DNA from: Lachnospiraceae bacterium
GTDB taxonomy: Bacteria > Bacillota > Clostridia > Lachnospirales > Lachnospiraceae
Direction of reading: 5' to 3'
Assembly (NCBI GenBank): GCA_900766915.1
Contig: CAAFXE010000364.1
Coordinates: 62,001 to 126,000 of the forward strand
DNA: 64,000 nucleotides
Of the stretch, positions 1 through 8,405 are shown one piece after another. The translations under genes and the position numbers were made by a program. The notes below the pieces were generated by a model. It did not search any database. It was given only the letters and a program-made list of their open reading frames with translations, and had not been told where the DNA came from. How positions within the stretch are numbered: position 1 is the stretch's first letter; every line of letters begins with the position of its first letter.

Positions 1-558
1 CTTAGTCCGAGCCTGACGATTTTGTATGTGCCATTTTATATGATGGGATACATTGCTGGCAACTATGGCAAACGTATTCTATGCTGGGGAACCAAAGCTC
101 CCGGGAAAATTGATTGTAAAAACAGTTGGGTCGTAAAAACAGCCGTTTGCGCAATGACAGTTGCTTTTGCATATTTAGTAATCACAAAAAACCTAAACTC
201 CATGGAAACAAGACTGGAAATGCTCACGCAAATGCTGGCATCCGTCCTTGGAAGTATTTCCATAATTTATGGAGTGCTCTGCTGGAAGGATGGGAAAATA
301 AAAAACATATTTGCAAAACTCGGAGAATACACACTGGAAATTTATGTAATCCATTATCACTTTGCAAATATGCTAAATTTTGGAAATAAACAATATGACT
401 TCTATACCTTGGAAGGATTTTTATTTGCTGTAGTCAGCTTTATAGCTATGAGTGCAGTCACTTTTTGTAGTATTTGGCTGATGAAGAAAGTAAAAATACT
501 TGACTTTCTGTTTTTTGGGAAGGTGTATAGGAAAAATGTACATAAGACAATGGATTAG
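1..558 (+). CDS. Acyltransferase-3 family membrane protein, 3' part only
   Basis: The reading frame is open to the first base of the window, so this is the C-terminal 185 residues of a longer protein; the TTG at 22 is simply an internal codon. It has about four hydrophobic segments and the phrase YTLEIYVIHYHF near the end, which is typical of the last helices of OafA/YrhL-type acyltransferases (usually about 330-380 aa). Such proteins transfer acetyl or other acyl groups to exported sugars at the membrane. It precedes a membrane glycosyltransferase by 36 bases. The family call rests on the C-terminal motif and topology, since the catalytic N-terminal histidine region is outside the window. 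Confidence 0.7.
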   Translation, partial: LSPSLTILYVPFYMMGYIAGNYGKRILCWGTKAPGKIDCKNSWVVKTAVCAMTVAFAYLVITKNLNSMETRLEMLTQMLASVLGSISIIYGVLCWKDGKIKNIFAKLGEYTLEIYVIHYHFANMLNFGNKQYDFYTLEGFLFAVVSFIAMSAVTFCSIWLMKKVKILDFLFFGKVYRKNVHKTMD

Positions 559-594
559 TATTCAGGTGTCCTGTTTATGGAAGGGTTATGAAAG

Positions 595-2154
595 TTGAAA
601 AAACATAATTTTATAGAAAATTTTTCATCTAAATTTATTACATGGTTTATGATCGTAGTGATGCTGTTTCTGACAGTTGTCAGCCTGTTATTCCGCTCCT
701 ATATTGATGTAACCTACCAGGAAATCATCTATTACAGAAAAGATAATGTTCTTCTGGCAGTTTTATTTCTTGCAGCAACTATAGCAATAGTCTGGTGGGG
801 AAAGAAAAAAGGGATTTTGGACAAAATTCCGGAAAAGCCATTGGTGATTCTGCTTATGGTTTATGTGGCAGCCATCAGCGGTATCTGGGCCTATGCTTCC
901 CACAGTTTTCCCACAGCAGATCAGGCAAGTATTTTAAAATGCGTAGATGGTCTCATCCATGGGAATTATGAATGTATGGAGCCCATGAGTCCCCACGGAT
1001 ATCTTCAATATAACCGTCATCAGGTAGGACTCACTGCGTTCTATGAGGTATTTACAAGAATATTTACCAGTGGACAGGTAAATTATCAGGCGGTTTATGT
1101 GTTGAATGTTCTGATGATCATGGGGATTTTCTGGGGCTTATATCTGGTAACCAGGCAATTAACAAACAGAAAAGAAATCATTACCTTAGAACTTCTTTTG
1201 TCTTTTGGAATGTTCCAGCTCATGCTTTACAGTACCTTTGTCTACGGATTGATCCCGGGACTGTTTTTTGACGTGTTCGGTATTTATTTTATGCTGAAGC
1301 TGATGAAAAGCAAAAGATGGTATGACGGCTGTCTGATGGCCTTGATGTGTGCGCTTGCGATCATTATGAAATCCAACTATCTGGTCTTTTTGATTGCCGT
1401 GGGAATTACACTGGTTATAAAATCTATCAGTGAAAGGTATCCTGTCTATCTCCTATATCTTTTGCTGGCAGTTGCAGGGTTCCTGGGTATCAATGCAGCA
1501 GCGCAGAAAACATACGAAAACAGGACAGGCATCGAGTTTGGAGACACCATTCCAAATACAGCCTATCTGGCCATGGGAATGCAGGAGGGCGCCATGGCTC
1601 CGGGATGGTTTAACGGATTTAACCATGTGACCTACCGAATGAATGATTATAACGAGGAAGTCACAGATCAGATCTCCAGAGAATATATTAAAGAGCGCTT
1701 GCAGGAATTTGCCGGGGATCCCTTAGAATGTCTGAAGTTTTATTACTACAAAATCATTTCTCAGTGGAATGAGGTGACCTATGAGTGCTTCTGGATCAGT
1801 ACCAATGAGGGAAACCATACAAGAGAACTTTTACCGGTGGTAGAAAGTTTCTACACAGGCCGTCTTCACACCGCAGCGGAGGCTACCATGAATCTTTATC
1901 AGCTTTTGATGTTTGCAGGCACTTTGCTCTGTGCATGGAGTTTGAGGAAAGATGGAGATATATCTAAAGTAATTCTTTTGTTATGTGTTCTCGGGGGATT
2001 TTTATTCCATATTTTATGGGAAGGAAAATCTCAGTATCTGATCTCTTATTTTCCACTGATGCTTCCCTGTGCAGCGGTGGGAATGATATATGTTACGGGT
2101 TACTTTAAGAAAAAGGAAGGGGACGTGCTCTCTGATGAATCTTATGCAGAATAA
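595..2154 (+). CDS. Multi-pass membrane glycosyltransferase-like protein (GT39/PMT-like)
   Basis: This 519-residue protein has about ten transmembrane helices and a large loop at roughly residues 310-430. The end carries LWEGKSQYLISYFP, a phrase I associate with clostridial GT39/PMT-like GT-C proteins, which use polyprenyl-phosphate sugars on the outer face of the membrane. The start is a TTG preceded by GGAAGGG; the nearby ATG at 588 meets a stop after six codons. The 3' end overlaps the next gene by 20 bases, indicating co-translation. It probably adds a side sugar to the polymer or to another surface glycan. Substrate unknown; the GT-C class call is moderately sure. Confidence 0.6.
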   Translation: MKKHNFIENFSSKFITWFMIVVMLFLTVVSLLFRSYIDVTYQEIIYYRKDNVLLAVLFLAATIAIVWWGKKKGILDKIPEKPLVILLMVYVAAISGIWAYASHSFPTADQASILKCVDGLIHGNYECMEPMSPHGYLQYNRHQVGLTAFYEVFTRIFTSGQVNYQAVYVLNVLMIMGIFWGLYLVTRQLTNRKEIITLELLLSFGMFQLMLYSTFVYGLIPGLFFDVFGIYFMLKLMKSKRWYDGCLMALMCALAIIMKSNYLVFLIAVGITLVIKSISERYPVYLLYLLLAVAGFLGINAAAQKTYENRTGIEFGDTIPNTAYLAMGMQEGAMAPGWFNGFNHVTYRMNDYNEEVTDQISREYIKERLQEFAGDPLECLKFYYYKIISQWNEVTYECFWISTNEGNHTRELLPVVESFYTGRLHTAAEATMNLYQLLMFAGTLLCAWSLRKDGDISKVILLLCVLGGFLFHILWEGKSQYLISYFPLMLPCAAVGMIYVTGYFKKKEGDVLSDESYAE

Positions 2155-3307
2155 AAATATTGATTTTAGAAGAATACAGGAAGCAATCGTCTTATTTGCC
2201 GTGGCATGTCTGACTATTTCCTACTTTGGTGGATATTATCTGCTGATTACGACCATCGGACATCACAGCAGATTGCTTCGTCAGATTGCAGTTGCATTGT
2301 TATTTTGCAAGGTTGCAACTACCAGATACAATAAAAAAGAATTTGTCTGGGTAGCACTACTGCTGATACTTGCATTGACAAACTATCAATATAGTGGGAA
2401 CACAAGGGCAATTTATAATGCCTTGATGGTCTGTTCTTTAAAAGACGTGGATTTGAAAAAAGTATTGAAAGTAGCTTTTTACAGCATCGTATTTATTATC
2501 TTATTATTGGGAACCTTGGCGGTTTTTGGAATCACGGGAATTGTCTCAGTCACAGAAAATTTCGGACGTGGAGATATGAGTTCTGATTTCAGCGCAGCTG
2601 AAACCAGATTTTATATGGGATATATTCATCCAAACACCTGGGCCCATGCCATGTTTACTGCCATGCTGTTGGGAGTAGTGGTATTCTGGGAAAAGATAGA
2701 CTGGAAGGGAATCCTGCTGTTGTTAGTTATAAACTATGGGGTGTATCGTCTGGCGGCTTCCAGAACATCCTTTTTATGCGGACTTGCACTGATCATCCTG
2801 GTGTTTTTAGGAAAATATTTGAAAAGACTCTATGAATTCTGGATTGTAAGAATAGGAATTGTGGCGGGTGTTGCATCTATTTGGGGAATCATATTTACAG
2901 CGAGAATCAGTTTTGTTGATAATCTGAAATGGGAGATTATCGACTGGAGGATTTTTACCGGTCGATTGAAACAGTCGCAAGGGTATTTAAGAGCCCTGGG
3001 ATTATCCGCCTTTGGAACTCATGTGCCGGATCAACTGGATAATGGATATATTCTGGATATGGGATATATGAGGATGCTGCTGGAAAATGGTGTGGTTATC
3101 TTTGGCTTGATGTTTCTTGCAACAATGATGCTTCTCATTTATGCCTTTATCCATAAAAAAAATGAGATCATCATTGCGGTCATTTGCCTATGTCTTTACG
3201 GTATTTTTGAAAATTTGGCGATTTCCCAGGTGCCTGCTAATTTGATGATTTATTATTTGTCTTTGATGTTGTATAATAAGAAAAAGTCGAAAGGACAAAC
3301 GTTATGA
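2135..3307 (+). CDS. O-antigen polymerase/ligase-like protein (Wzy type)
   Basis: The protein has 390 residues with about ten transmembrane segments. The middle carries YMGYIHPNTWAHAMF and an SRTSFL segment, as in bacterial O-antigen polymerase and ligase proteins. Wzy joins lipid-linked repeat units on the outer face of the membrane. I chose the ATG at 2135, downstream of AAGGAAGGGG and inside the end of the preceding gene; an open frame continues up to 2090 but without a better start, and ATG 2144 is an alternative. It overlaps the next small Wzz-like gene by four bases (ATGA), so polymerase and length regulator are likely coupled. Confidence 0.65.
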   Translation: MNLMQNKNIDFRRIQEAIVLFAVACLTISYFGGYYLLITTIGHHSRLLRQIAVALLFCKVATTRYNKKEFVWVALLLILALTNYQYSGNTRAIYNALMVCSLKDVDLKKVLKVAFYSIVFIILLLGTLAVFGITGIVSVTENFGRGDMSSDFSAAETRFYMGYIHPNTWAHAMFTAMLLGVVVFWEKIDWKGILLLLVINYGVYRLAASRTSFLCGLALIILVFLGKYLKRLYEFWIVRIGIVAGVASIWGIIFTARISFVDNLKWEIIDWRIFTGRLKQSQGYLRALGLSAFGTHVPDQLDNGYILDMGYMRMLLENGVVIFGLMFLATMMLLIYAFIHKKNEIIIAVICLCLYGIFENLAISQVPANLMIYYLSLMLYNKKKSKGQTL

Positions 3308-3714
3308 TTAGTTTGGAAGAATTTTTAAAATACATGGTAAAAAAATGGAAGCTGGTAATTGCCATCGTGGTGGCAAGCTGTCTGATATTTACTGCAGCCA
3401 TGAAAATATTCTATAAAACCGTAGTAACAGAGGATAGTGTGCTGCAGGAATATTACTCAGTCCAGGTGGAATTATATGAAGATATCGTGGAAAACCCCGA
3501 AAGCGAAAATCTGGACAAGGCTTTTTTTGATGAAGCCTGGGAAAATCATGTGCTGTACGATCATTTTAAAGAAGAACTGCGTCTTTCTCCGATAGGATAT
3601 ATGGAAAATGTTACATTAAAATCAGCAGCAGTTTTTGGAACAGCAGTGGGGTGCATCTTATCCGTATCCATCACATTTGCATTGTTTGCAAAAAAATCAA
3701 AGACAGAGGAATAG
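3304..3714 (+). CDS. Very short Wzz-like membrane protein
   Basis: This 136-residue protein has an N-terminal helix near residues 17-36 and a second helix near 108-127 with about 70 residues between them. The N-terminus (SLEEFLKYMVKKWKLVIA) matches the opening of chain-length determinant proteins, and the two-helix layout is that of polysaccharide co-polymerases. The usual external domain is well over 150 residues, so this one is strongly reduced. It overlaps the polymerase upstream by ATGA and is followed within three bases by a second polymerase, which supports a role in chain-length control. It could instead be a decayed Wzz. Confidence 0.5.
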   Translation: MISLEEFLKYMVKKWKLVIAIVVASCLIFTAAMKIFYKTVVTEDSVLQEYYSVQVELYEDIVENPESENLDKAFFDEAWENHVLYDHFKEELRLSPIGYMENVTLKSAAVFGTAVGCILSVSITFALFAKKSKTEE

Positions 3715-3717
3715 AAA

Positions 3718-4854
3718 TTGATTAAGTTAAATAACAAATCTAATATTTTGAATATCCTGTGCCTGGGAATGGAACTGTTGTTGATGACATTACTGTTTTT
3801 TCTCCTGCATACGGGTGGAATCAAAAAGTATATACTTTTACTGGCGGCAAGTTTGATCCTATTGTTTTTGGGCAGAAAGAAAAAATGGGCAATAGAAGCG
3901 GTTGTATGCGTCGCACTTCCGGCTGCTGCATATTGTATGTTTGGCGGGCTCAGCACTTTGCTTCATGCCAATCCTCAGATGACATCAGTAAAAGATCTGT
4001 TGTTTTGGATAGTCCCTCTGGTGTTTAGTATAGCACTCTATGTCTTTTGGGGAAAAGATATGGATAGAATCGTGGATTTTCAGTTTTTGGGAAGCTGCGT
4101 AGCTTATGTGTACGGTTATCGTTATTGGCTTATGTGGTATGGAAAAGCGGAGGATTCCTTTGCTTTTGTGTTTGGAGCTTTTGCTATTTACTTTTTTTAT
4201 AAAAAGAAATGGCTGTATCTTCCCATTGCTGTGCTTCTCATGTACTTTGCTGATAAAAAAATTGCTTTTTTAGCCATGGCAGTATCTATGATCCTTTTGA
4301 TGATTCTTTGGATAGGCAAAAAGAGTATGACACTGGCTTTGACGATATGGAATCTTGGGATTGCAGGGATTTTTTATTATGTTTATGCGATTCAGTCAGG
4401 AATTTTAAAACATATCTGTTACAGTATGGGGATCATCGGAAACGGCCGCATGACCATGTATGACCGGTTTCAGGACTTATATAAGGTTTCCCCTTTCTTT
4501 TTGGGAAAAGGATTGGGAAATATTGAAAATATTCTGGCATGCTGGGCCATTCCCACCTACGACCATCTTCATAATGATCTGATGAAATTTTATATTGAGC
4601 TTGGATTTTGGGGCTTTCTATTCTTCCTGCTAAGCTATGGGATCACCTTTTACCTGGCAGGGCAAAAATTCGGGAAGAAAAGCATGTGTGGTTTACTGGC
4701 CATGGCAGTTCATTCCATGATTTTATTTATGACAGATAATGTAAGCATCTATATCCTGTACATGGTTCCGGTCTACAGTATCTGTTTTGCAATGATTGTA
4801 TCCGATCAAAAGCAAGGGCAGGCTTGTGCAGAAGAGAAAGCTGTGTTAAAATGA
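3718..4854 (+). CDS. O-antigen polymerase-like protein (Wzy type), paralogue of the protein at 29363
   Basis: The product has 378 residues and about ten membrane helices. Near the C-terminus HNDLMKFYIELGFWG is the conserved polymerase/ligase loop, and LLMYFADKKIAF lies mid-protein. Nearly the same layout and many identical residues appear in the protein at 29363-30484, so the two are close relatives from different parts of this window. The start is TTG with GAGGAA seven bases upstream; no ATG fits. It presumably polymerises a repeat unit on the outer membrane leaflet. It is the second polymerase candidate in 3 kb, so one of the two may be redundant or may serve another glycan. Confidence 0.65.
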   Translation: MIKLNNKSNILNILCLGMELLLMTLLFFLLHTGGIKKYILLLAASLILLFLGRKKKWAIEAVVCVALPAAAYCMFGGLSTLLHANPQMTSVKDLLFWIVPLVFSIALYVFWGKDMDRIVDFQFLGSCVAYVYGYRYWLMWYGKAEDSFAFVFGAFAIYFFYKKKWLYLPIAVLLMYFADKKIAFLAMAVSMILLMILWIGKKSMTLALTIWNLGIAGIFYYVYAIQSGILKHICYSMGIIGNGRMTMYDRFQDLYKVSPFFLGKGLGNIENILACWAIPTYDHLHNDLMKFYIELGFWGFLFFLLSYGITFYLAGQKFGKKSMCGLLAMAVHSMILFMTDNVSIYILYMVPVYSICFAMIVSDQKQGQACAEEKAVLK

Positions 4855-4904
4855 AGTGATATGTTAGTCAGGTTATGCAGTTTTTTAGATAGAGGAGAAT
4901 AAAA

Positions 4905-5321
4905 ATGCAGCACGTAACAGAGCAGTGCAAGGTCTTAAATTTTGGTGACCTGGGAGATGAAAGAGGAAAGCTGGTAGTCGTAGAAGGTGCCAGAGACATT
5001 CCTTTTGAGATAAAAAGAGTATTTTATATCTATGGATCTGACAGCGAAGTGGTACGCGGCCAGCATGCAAACAGAGAGTCAGAGTTCGTACTCATCAATG
5101 TGGGTGGTACCTCTAAGGTTCGAATTGACAACGGTCATTCTGAAGCCGTTGTAGAGCTGGATAAGCCAATGATGGGATTATATATCCCTACCATGGTGTG
5201 GAAGGATATGTACGATTTTTCAGAAGACTCCATTCTTCTGGTATTGGCAAGCACCCATTATGACGGAAATGAATACATCAGAGATTATGAAGAATACAAA
5301 AAAGAAATGGGAGCAGTATAA
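4905..5321 (+). CDS. fdtA: FdtA/QdtA-type dTDP-4-keto-6-deoxyhexose 3,4-ketoisomerase (cupin)
   Basis: The protein is 138 residues, the usual length of FdtA/QdtA, a small cytoplasmic cupin that moves the keto group of dTDP-4-keto-6-deoxyglucose from C4 to C3 before transamination. Diagnostic phrases are RDIPFEIKRVFYIYG, RGQHANRESEFV and the ending EYIRDYEEY. The family motif is normally R-G-x-H-A-H; here the second histidine is asparagine (H54, N56), so activity or specificity may differ. The ATG follows GAGGAGAA. Aminotransferases that could use its product lie far downstream at 23342 and 30459. The family is secure; the exact sugar is not. Confidence 0.75.
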   Translation: MQHVTEQCKVLNFGDLGDERGKLVVVEGARDIPFEIKRVFYIYGSDSEVVRGQHANRESEFVLINVGGTSKVRIDNGHSEAVVELDKPMMGLYIPTMVWKDMYDFSEDSILLVLASTHYDGNEYIRDYEEYKKEMGAV

Positions 5322-5323
5322 TC

Positions 5324-6277
5324 ATGAGTAAGATTTCGATTATTATTCCGGTATACTGGAATTCAGATACATTGATGGCTTTGTATGAGGATATGAAGAC
5401 GAAAATCCTTGAAAAGCTGGGCGATTATGAAATTGTCATGGTGGATGATGGATCAGGGGACAACTCCTGGGAGATCATGAATCAGATCAAAGATATGGAT
5501 TCTAATGTAAAGCTGGTAAAGCTGTCCAGAAACTTTGGGGAGCATGCAGCGCTTCTGGCAGGCTTTCATCACTGTACCGGAGACTGTGCGGTGACCAAGC
5601 AGGCGGATTTACAGGAAGATTCCGAGCTGATTCTGGAAATGTATGATAAATGGAAAGAGGGTAATAAAGTCGTTATGGCCATCCGCGAAGAGCGAGATGA
5701 TCCTGCACTGAAAAAATTCTTTGCAGGTATGTATTATGCCCTGGTACGGAAGTTTATCATGAAGGACATGCCTCAGGGAGGCTGTGACTGCTATCTGATC
5801 GACCGCCAGGTCATCGAAGTGATTGAGATGCTGGATGAGAAGAACTCTTCCCTGACATTACAGGTGATGTGGGCAGGCTTTAAGCGTGCCGATGTTTATT
5901 TCCACAGGAAAGCAAGGGAAGAAGGAGAGTCCCGCTGGACTTTGGGTAAAAAGATCAAGCTGGTGGTGGATTCCATGATGAGCTTCTCCTATGCACCGGT
6001 ACGGGCGATGTCCAGTATCGGCAGTCTTTTCTTCTGTGCCTCCATCGTTTGGGCGCTGGTGATCATTGTGCAGACCCTGACTCATGGAGCAGATGTTGCC
6101 GGCTGGGCCAGTCTCATGGCACTGATTCTATGCTCTTCAGGGCTTATTATGCTGATGCTGGGAATGCTTGGAGAATATATCTGGAGAACTCTTGATGAGA
6201 GCAGAAACCGCCCGCCGTTTTTGGTGGATGAGACAAGAGGCTTTGAAGACGAATGTCAGAAAACAAAAAAAGGGTAA
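5324..6277 (+). CDS. Polyprenyl-phosphate glycosyltransferase, GT2 (GtrB/DPM1-like)
   Basis: This 317-residue protein has a GT-A domain (residues about 1-225) with the nucleotide-binding DDGSGDNSW and a TKQADLQEDSE acceptor segment. Two C-terminal helices (about 235-255 and 265-290) follow. This is the architecture of enzymes that load a sugar from a nucleotide donor onto undecaprenyl phosphate at the cytoplasmic face. GT-C enzymes then use such lipid-linked sugars; candidates here are the proteins at 595 and 61642, with GtrA at 32984. It starts two bases after the ketoisomerase and its end overlaps the next gene by 25 bases. The transferred sugar cannot be told from sequence. Confidence 0.75.
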   Translation: MSKISIIIPVYWNSDTLMALYEDMKTKILEKLGDYEIVMVDDGSGDNSWEIMNQIKDMDSNVKLVKLSRNFGEHAALLAGFHHCTGDCAVTKQADLQEDSELILEMYDKWKEGNKVVMAIREERDDPALKKFFAGMYYALVRKFIMKDMPQGGCDCYLIDRQVIEVIEMLDEKNSSLTLQVMWAGFKRADVYFHRKAREEGESRWTLGKKIKLVVDSMMSFSYAPVRAMSSIGSLFFCASIVWALVIIVQTLTHGADVAGWASLMALILCSSGLIMLMLGMLGEYIWRTLDESRNRPPFLVDETRGFEDECQKTKKG

Positions 6278-7428
6278 TGATCGTCCATAACTACTATCAG
6301 ATTCCCGGAGGGGAAGATACCGTAGTTGCAAACGAAAAGAAAATGCTGGAAGAGCATGGACACGAAGTAGTTTTATATACCCGGTCAAATACAGAACTTA
6401 ATAACTTTTCAAAAAGGCAAAAATTACTTTTGCCTTTTTCGACTGTTTTTAATTTAAAAACTTACCGTGAAGTAAAAAAGATCATCAAAGACAGGAAAAT
6501 TGAGATCGTTCATGTGCATAACACATTGAACTTGATCAGTCCTTCCGTATATTATGCGGCAATTCATTGTCATGTGCCGGTGGTACAGACCGTGCATAAT
6601 TTCCGACTGTTATGTCCGGGAGCAACCTTTTACCGGGATGGTCAGGTATGTGAAGAGTGTCTGAAAAAAGGACTTCTATGTGCTGTACGGCACAGCTGTT
6701 ACCGGGGAAGCAGGCTGCAGACCCTTGCATGTGTGATTAGTACAAAAATTCACAGAATGCTGGGGATCTACGGAAAAATCAACTATATTTGCCTGACAGA
6801 ATTTAATAAAGAGAAATTACTGCATTTAAAGCAAATTCAGGCAAACAAAGTGTTTGTAAAGCCCAATTCGGTAAGTCTCCCCGAAAAGACCGTTCCACAA
6901 AACATGCGAAAGAAACAAGTTGTCTACGTGGGACGTCTGGAAGAAATCAAAGGCATGGATATACTTTTAGGTGCGTGGAAATATCTTGGGGATGACGCAC
7001 CGGAGCTTTACATTTGCGGCAGAGGACCGTTAGAAGAGTGGTGCAGAGAATATATTGAAAAAAACGATCTTAAGAAGGTACACTTGACGGGCTTCCTTCC
7101 AAATGAAGAAGTAAAAGAATTGATAGGAAAATCCGGGGCGCTTGTTTTACCGACGCAGGTTTACGAAGGCTTTCCAATGACCATTGCGGAAGCCTATACT
7201 TGTGGAACCTATGTCATTGGATCTGACCTTGGAAATACGGGAAGCCTCATCGAAGATGGGATCAGCGGATGGAAATTTCCTCACCGATCACCGGAAGCAC
7301 TGGCAGCCTGTGTGAAAAAAGCCATGGAATGGAAGCAGGAATTTCCGGAAGATATCCGAAAAAGATACTCCGCAGAAGAAAACTATCAAAGATTAGATGA
7401 AATCTATCAGTTATGTGCATTAAAATAG
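6253..7428 (+). CDS. Glycosyltransferase family 4
   Basis: The 391-residue product is a two-lobed GT-B retaining glycosyltransferase. The N-terminal lobe has HNYYQIPGGEDT and a cysteine cluster (LCPG to CRYGS-like region, residues about 115-150) seen in a subset of GT4 proteins. The C-terminal lobe has VYVGRLEEIKGMD and the donor-site EGFPMTIAEAYTCG. It acts in the cytoplasm on a lipid-linked intermediate. The gene overlaps the upstream GT2 gene. An A/T-flanked 12-bp hairpin resembling a terminator lies within codons 53-62. The ATG at 6253 has GAGG ten bases upstream; ATG 6280 is an alternative. Confidence 0.8.
   Translation: MSENKKRVMIVHNYYQIPGGEDTVVANEKKMLEEHGHEVVLYTRSNTELNNFSKRQKLLLPFSTVFNLKTYREVKKIIKDRKIEIVHVHNTLNLISPSVYYAAIHCHVPVVQTVHNFRLLCPGATFYRDGQVCEECLKKGLLCAVRHSCYRGSRLQTLACVISTKIHRMLGIYGKINYICLTEFNKEKLLHLKQIQANKVFVKPNSVSLPEKTVPQNMRKKQVVYVGRLEEIKGMDILLGAWKYLGDDAPELYICGRGPLEEWCREYIEKNDLKKVHLTGFLPNEEVKELIGKSGALVLPTQVYEGFPMTIAEAYTCGTYVIGSDLGNTGSLIEDGISGWKFPHRSPEALAACVKKAMEWKQEFPEDIRKRYSAEENYQRLDEIYQLCALK
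6411..6439 (+). terminator. Terminator-like hairpin inside a glycosyltransferase gene
   Basis: The left arm AAAAAGGCAAAA (6411-6422) and right arm TTTTGCCTTTTT (6428-6439) pair perfectly over 12 bp around a five-base loop. The right arm ends in a T run, so the element has the form of a short A/T-flanked intrinsic terminator usable on either strand. Only three G-C pairs support it and it lies in coding sequence, so it may be a chance product of Lys/Leu/Phe codons. Confidence 0.3.
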
Positions 7429-7456
7429 AAGCACAGGATGTGAGGAACATAGTGAG

Positions 7457-8392
7457 ATGAACAAAGCAGCTTACCAATGCATATGGTTCTTAAGAAAGGT
7501 CAAAAGAAAGCTGACGAAGAAGCGGATCAGTCTGAAAAAATACGGAAGCAAAACACTTGTGACAAACAGTGAAGCCAACGATATCATTGCAGATAAGCTG
7601 CGATCCGGAGAGCCATTTATGGCAGCCCGGATTGGTTCCGTGGAATTAAATACGATTATCAGAAATGAAAAAAACGTACTGCAGGATACAAAAGCAAGAG
7701 AGGCCTTTGATGCGTTAAATAACAATGCGGGATTTTTTCCAAAGGATGGTTCCCTTCTTCCAAAATACTGTGAGCAAATGTTTGATGCCTGTAAAGAGGT
7801 GGATCTTCTGGGGGTGTGGTCCAATGAAATGGAAGATTATATTGTTGACCATTACTGTACCAATGCACGGCTTTGCCGCCTGATGGCATTGGAGCCATGG
7901 AACGTGGAAAATCCGTGGTCAGCAGCATTAGAAGGCAAAAAGGTACTGGTAATCCATCCTTTTGAAAAAACGATTGTCAGCCAGTATCAAAGAAACAGAG
8001 AAAATCTATTTCCCGGAACAAAAATTCTGCCGGAATTTGAGAGTCTGTCTACCGTAAAGGCTGTGCAGACCATTGCGGGGGAAAAAGATGACAGGTTTCA
8101 AGACTGGTTTGAGGCACTGAACTGGATGTACGAAGAAGCCATGAAGAAGGATTTTGATGTGGCAATCATTGGCTGTGGTGCCTATGGATTTGTGCTGGCA
8201 GCTATGTTAAAACGTGCAGGAAAACAGGCAATCCATATGGGTGGTGCCACACAGCTTCTTTTTGGAATCAAAGGAAAACGCTGGGATGAAATGCCGCAGG
8301 TAAGTAAGTGGTACAATGAGTCCTGGGTAAGACCAAATGAGGAAGAACAGCCGAAACGGAAAAATCTGGTGGAAGAGGGCTGTTACTGGTAA
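7457..8392 (+). CDS. GT-D fold glycosyltransferase (DUF1792-like)
   Basis: The protein has 311 residues. ARIGSVELNTI (near residue 53), VLVIHPFEKTI (mid-protein) and DVAIIGCGAYGFVLAAMLK with IHMGGATQLLFGIKG (C-terminal third) are the conserved blocks of the GT-D fold, first defined for the third glucosyltransferase of streptococcal serine-rich protein glycosylation. The first block often reads R-x-G-D-G-E; here the aspartate position is serine, as in many polysaccharide-locus members. It presumably adds one sugar in the cytoplasm. TGAGGA lies ten bases before the ATG. Neighbouring GT4 genes support a role in repeat-unit assembly. Confidence 0.7.
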   Translation: MNKAAYQCIWFLRKVKRKLTKKRISLKKYGSKTLVTNSEANDIIADKLRSGEPFMAARIGSVELNTIIRNEKNVLQDTKAREAFDALNNNAGFFPKDGSLLPKYCEQMFDACKEVDLLGVWSNEMEDYIVDHYCTNARLCRLMALEPWNVENPWSAALEGKKVLVIHPFEKTIVSQYQRNRENLFPGTKILPEFESLSTVKAVQTIAGEKDDRFQDWFEALNWMYEEAMKKDFDVAIIGCGAYGFVLAAMLKRAGKQAIHMGGATQLLFGIKGKRWDEMPQVSKWYNESWVRPNEEEQPKRKNLVEEGCYW

Positions 8393-8405
8393 GATGGGAG
8401 AAAAA

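Noticed and set aside
3561..3956. Open frame of 131 codons on the minus strand
   Set aside because: It lies fully across two well-supported forward genes, has no ribosome binding site and no recognisable protein features; it mirrors forward codon usage. The same holds for the other minus-strand frames.
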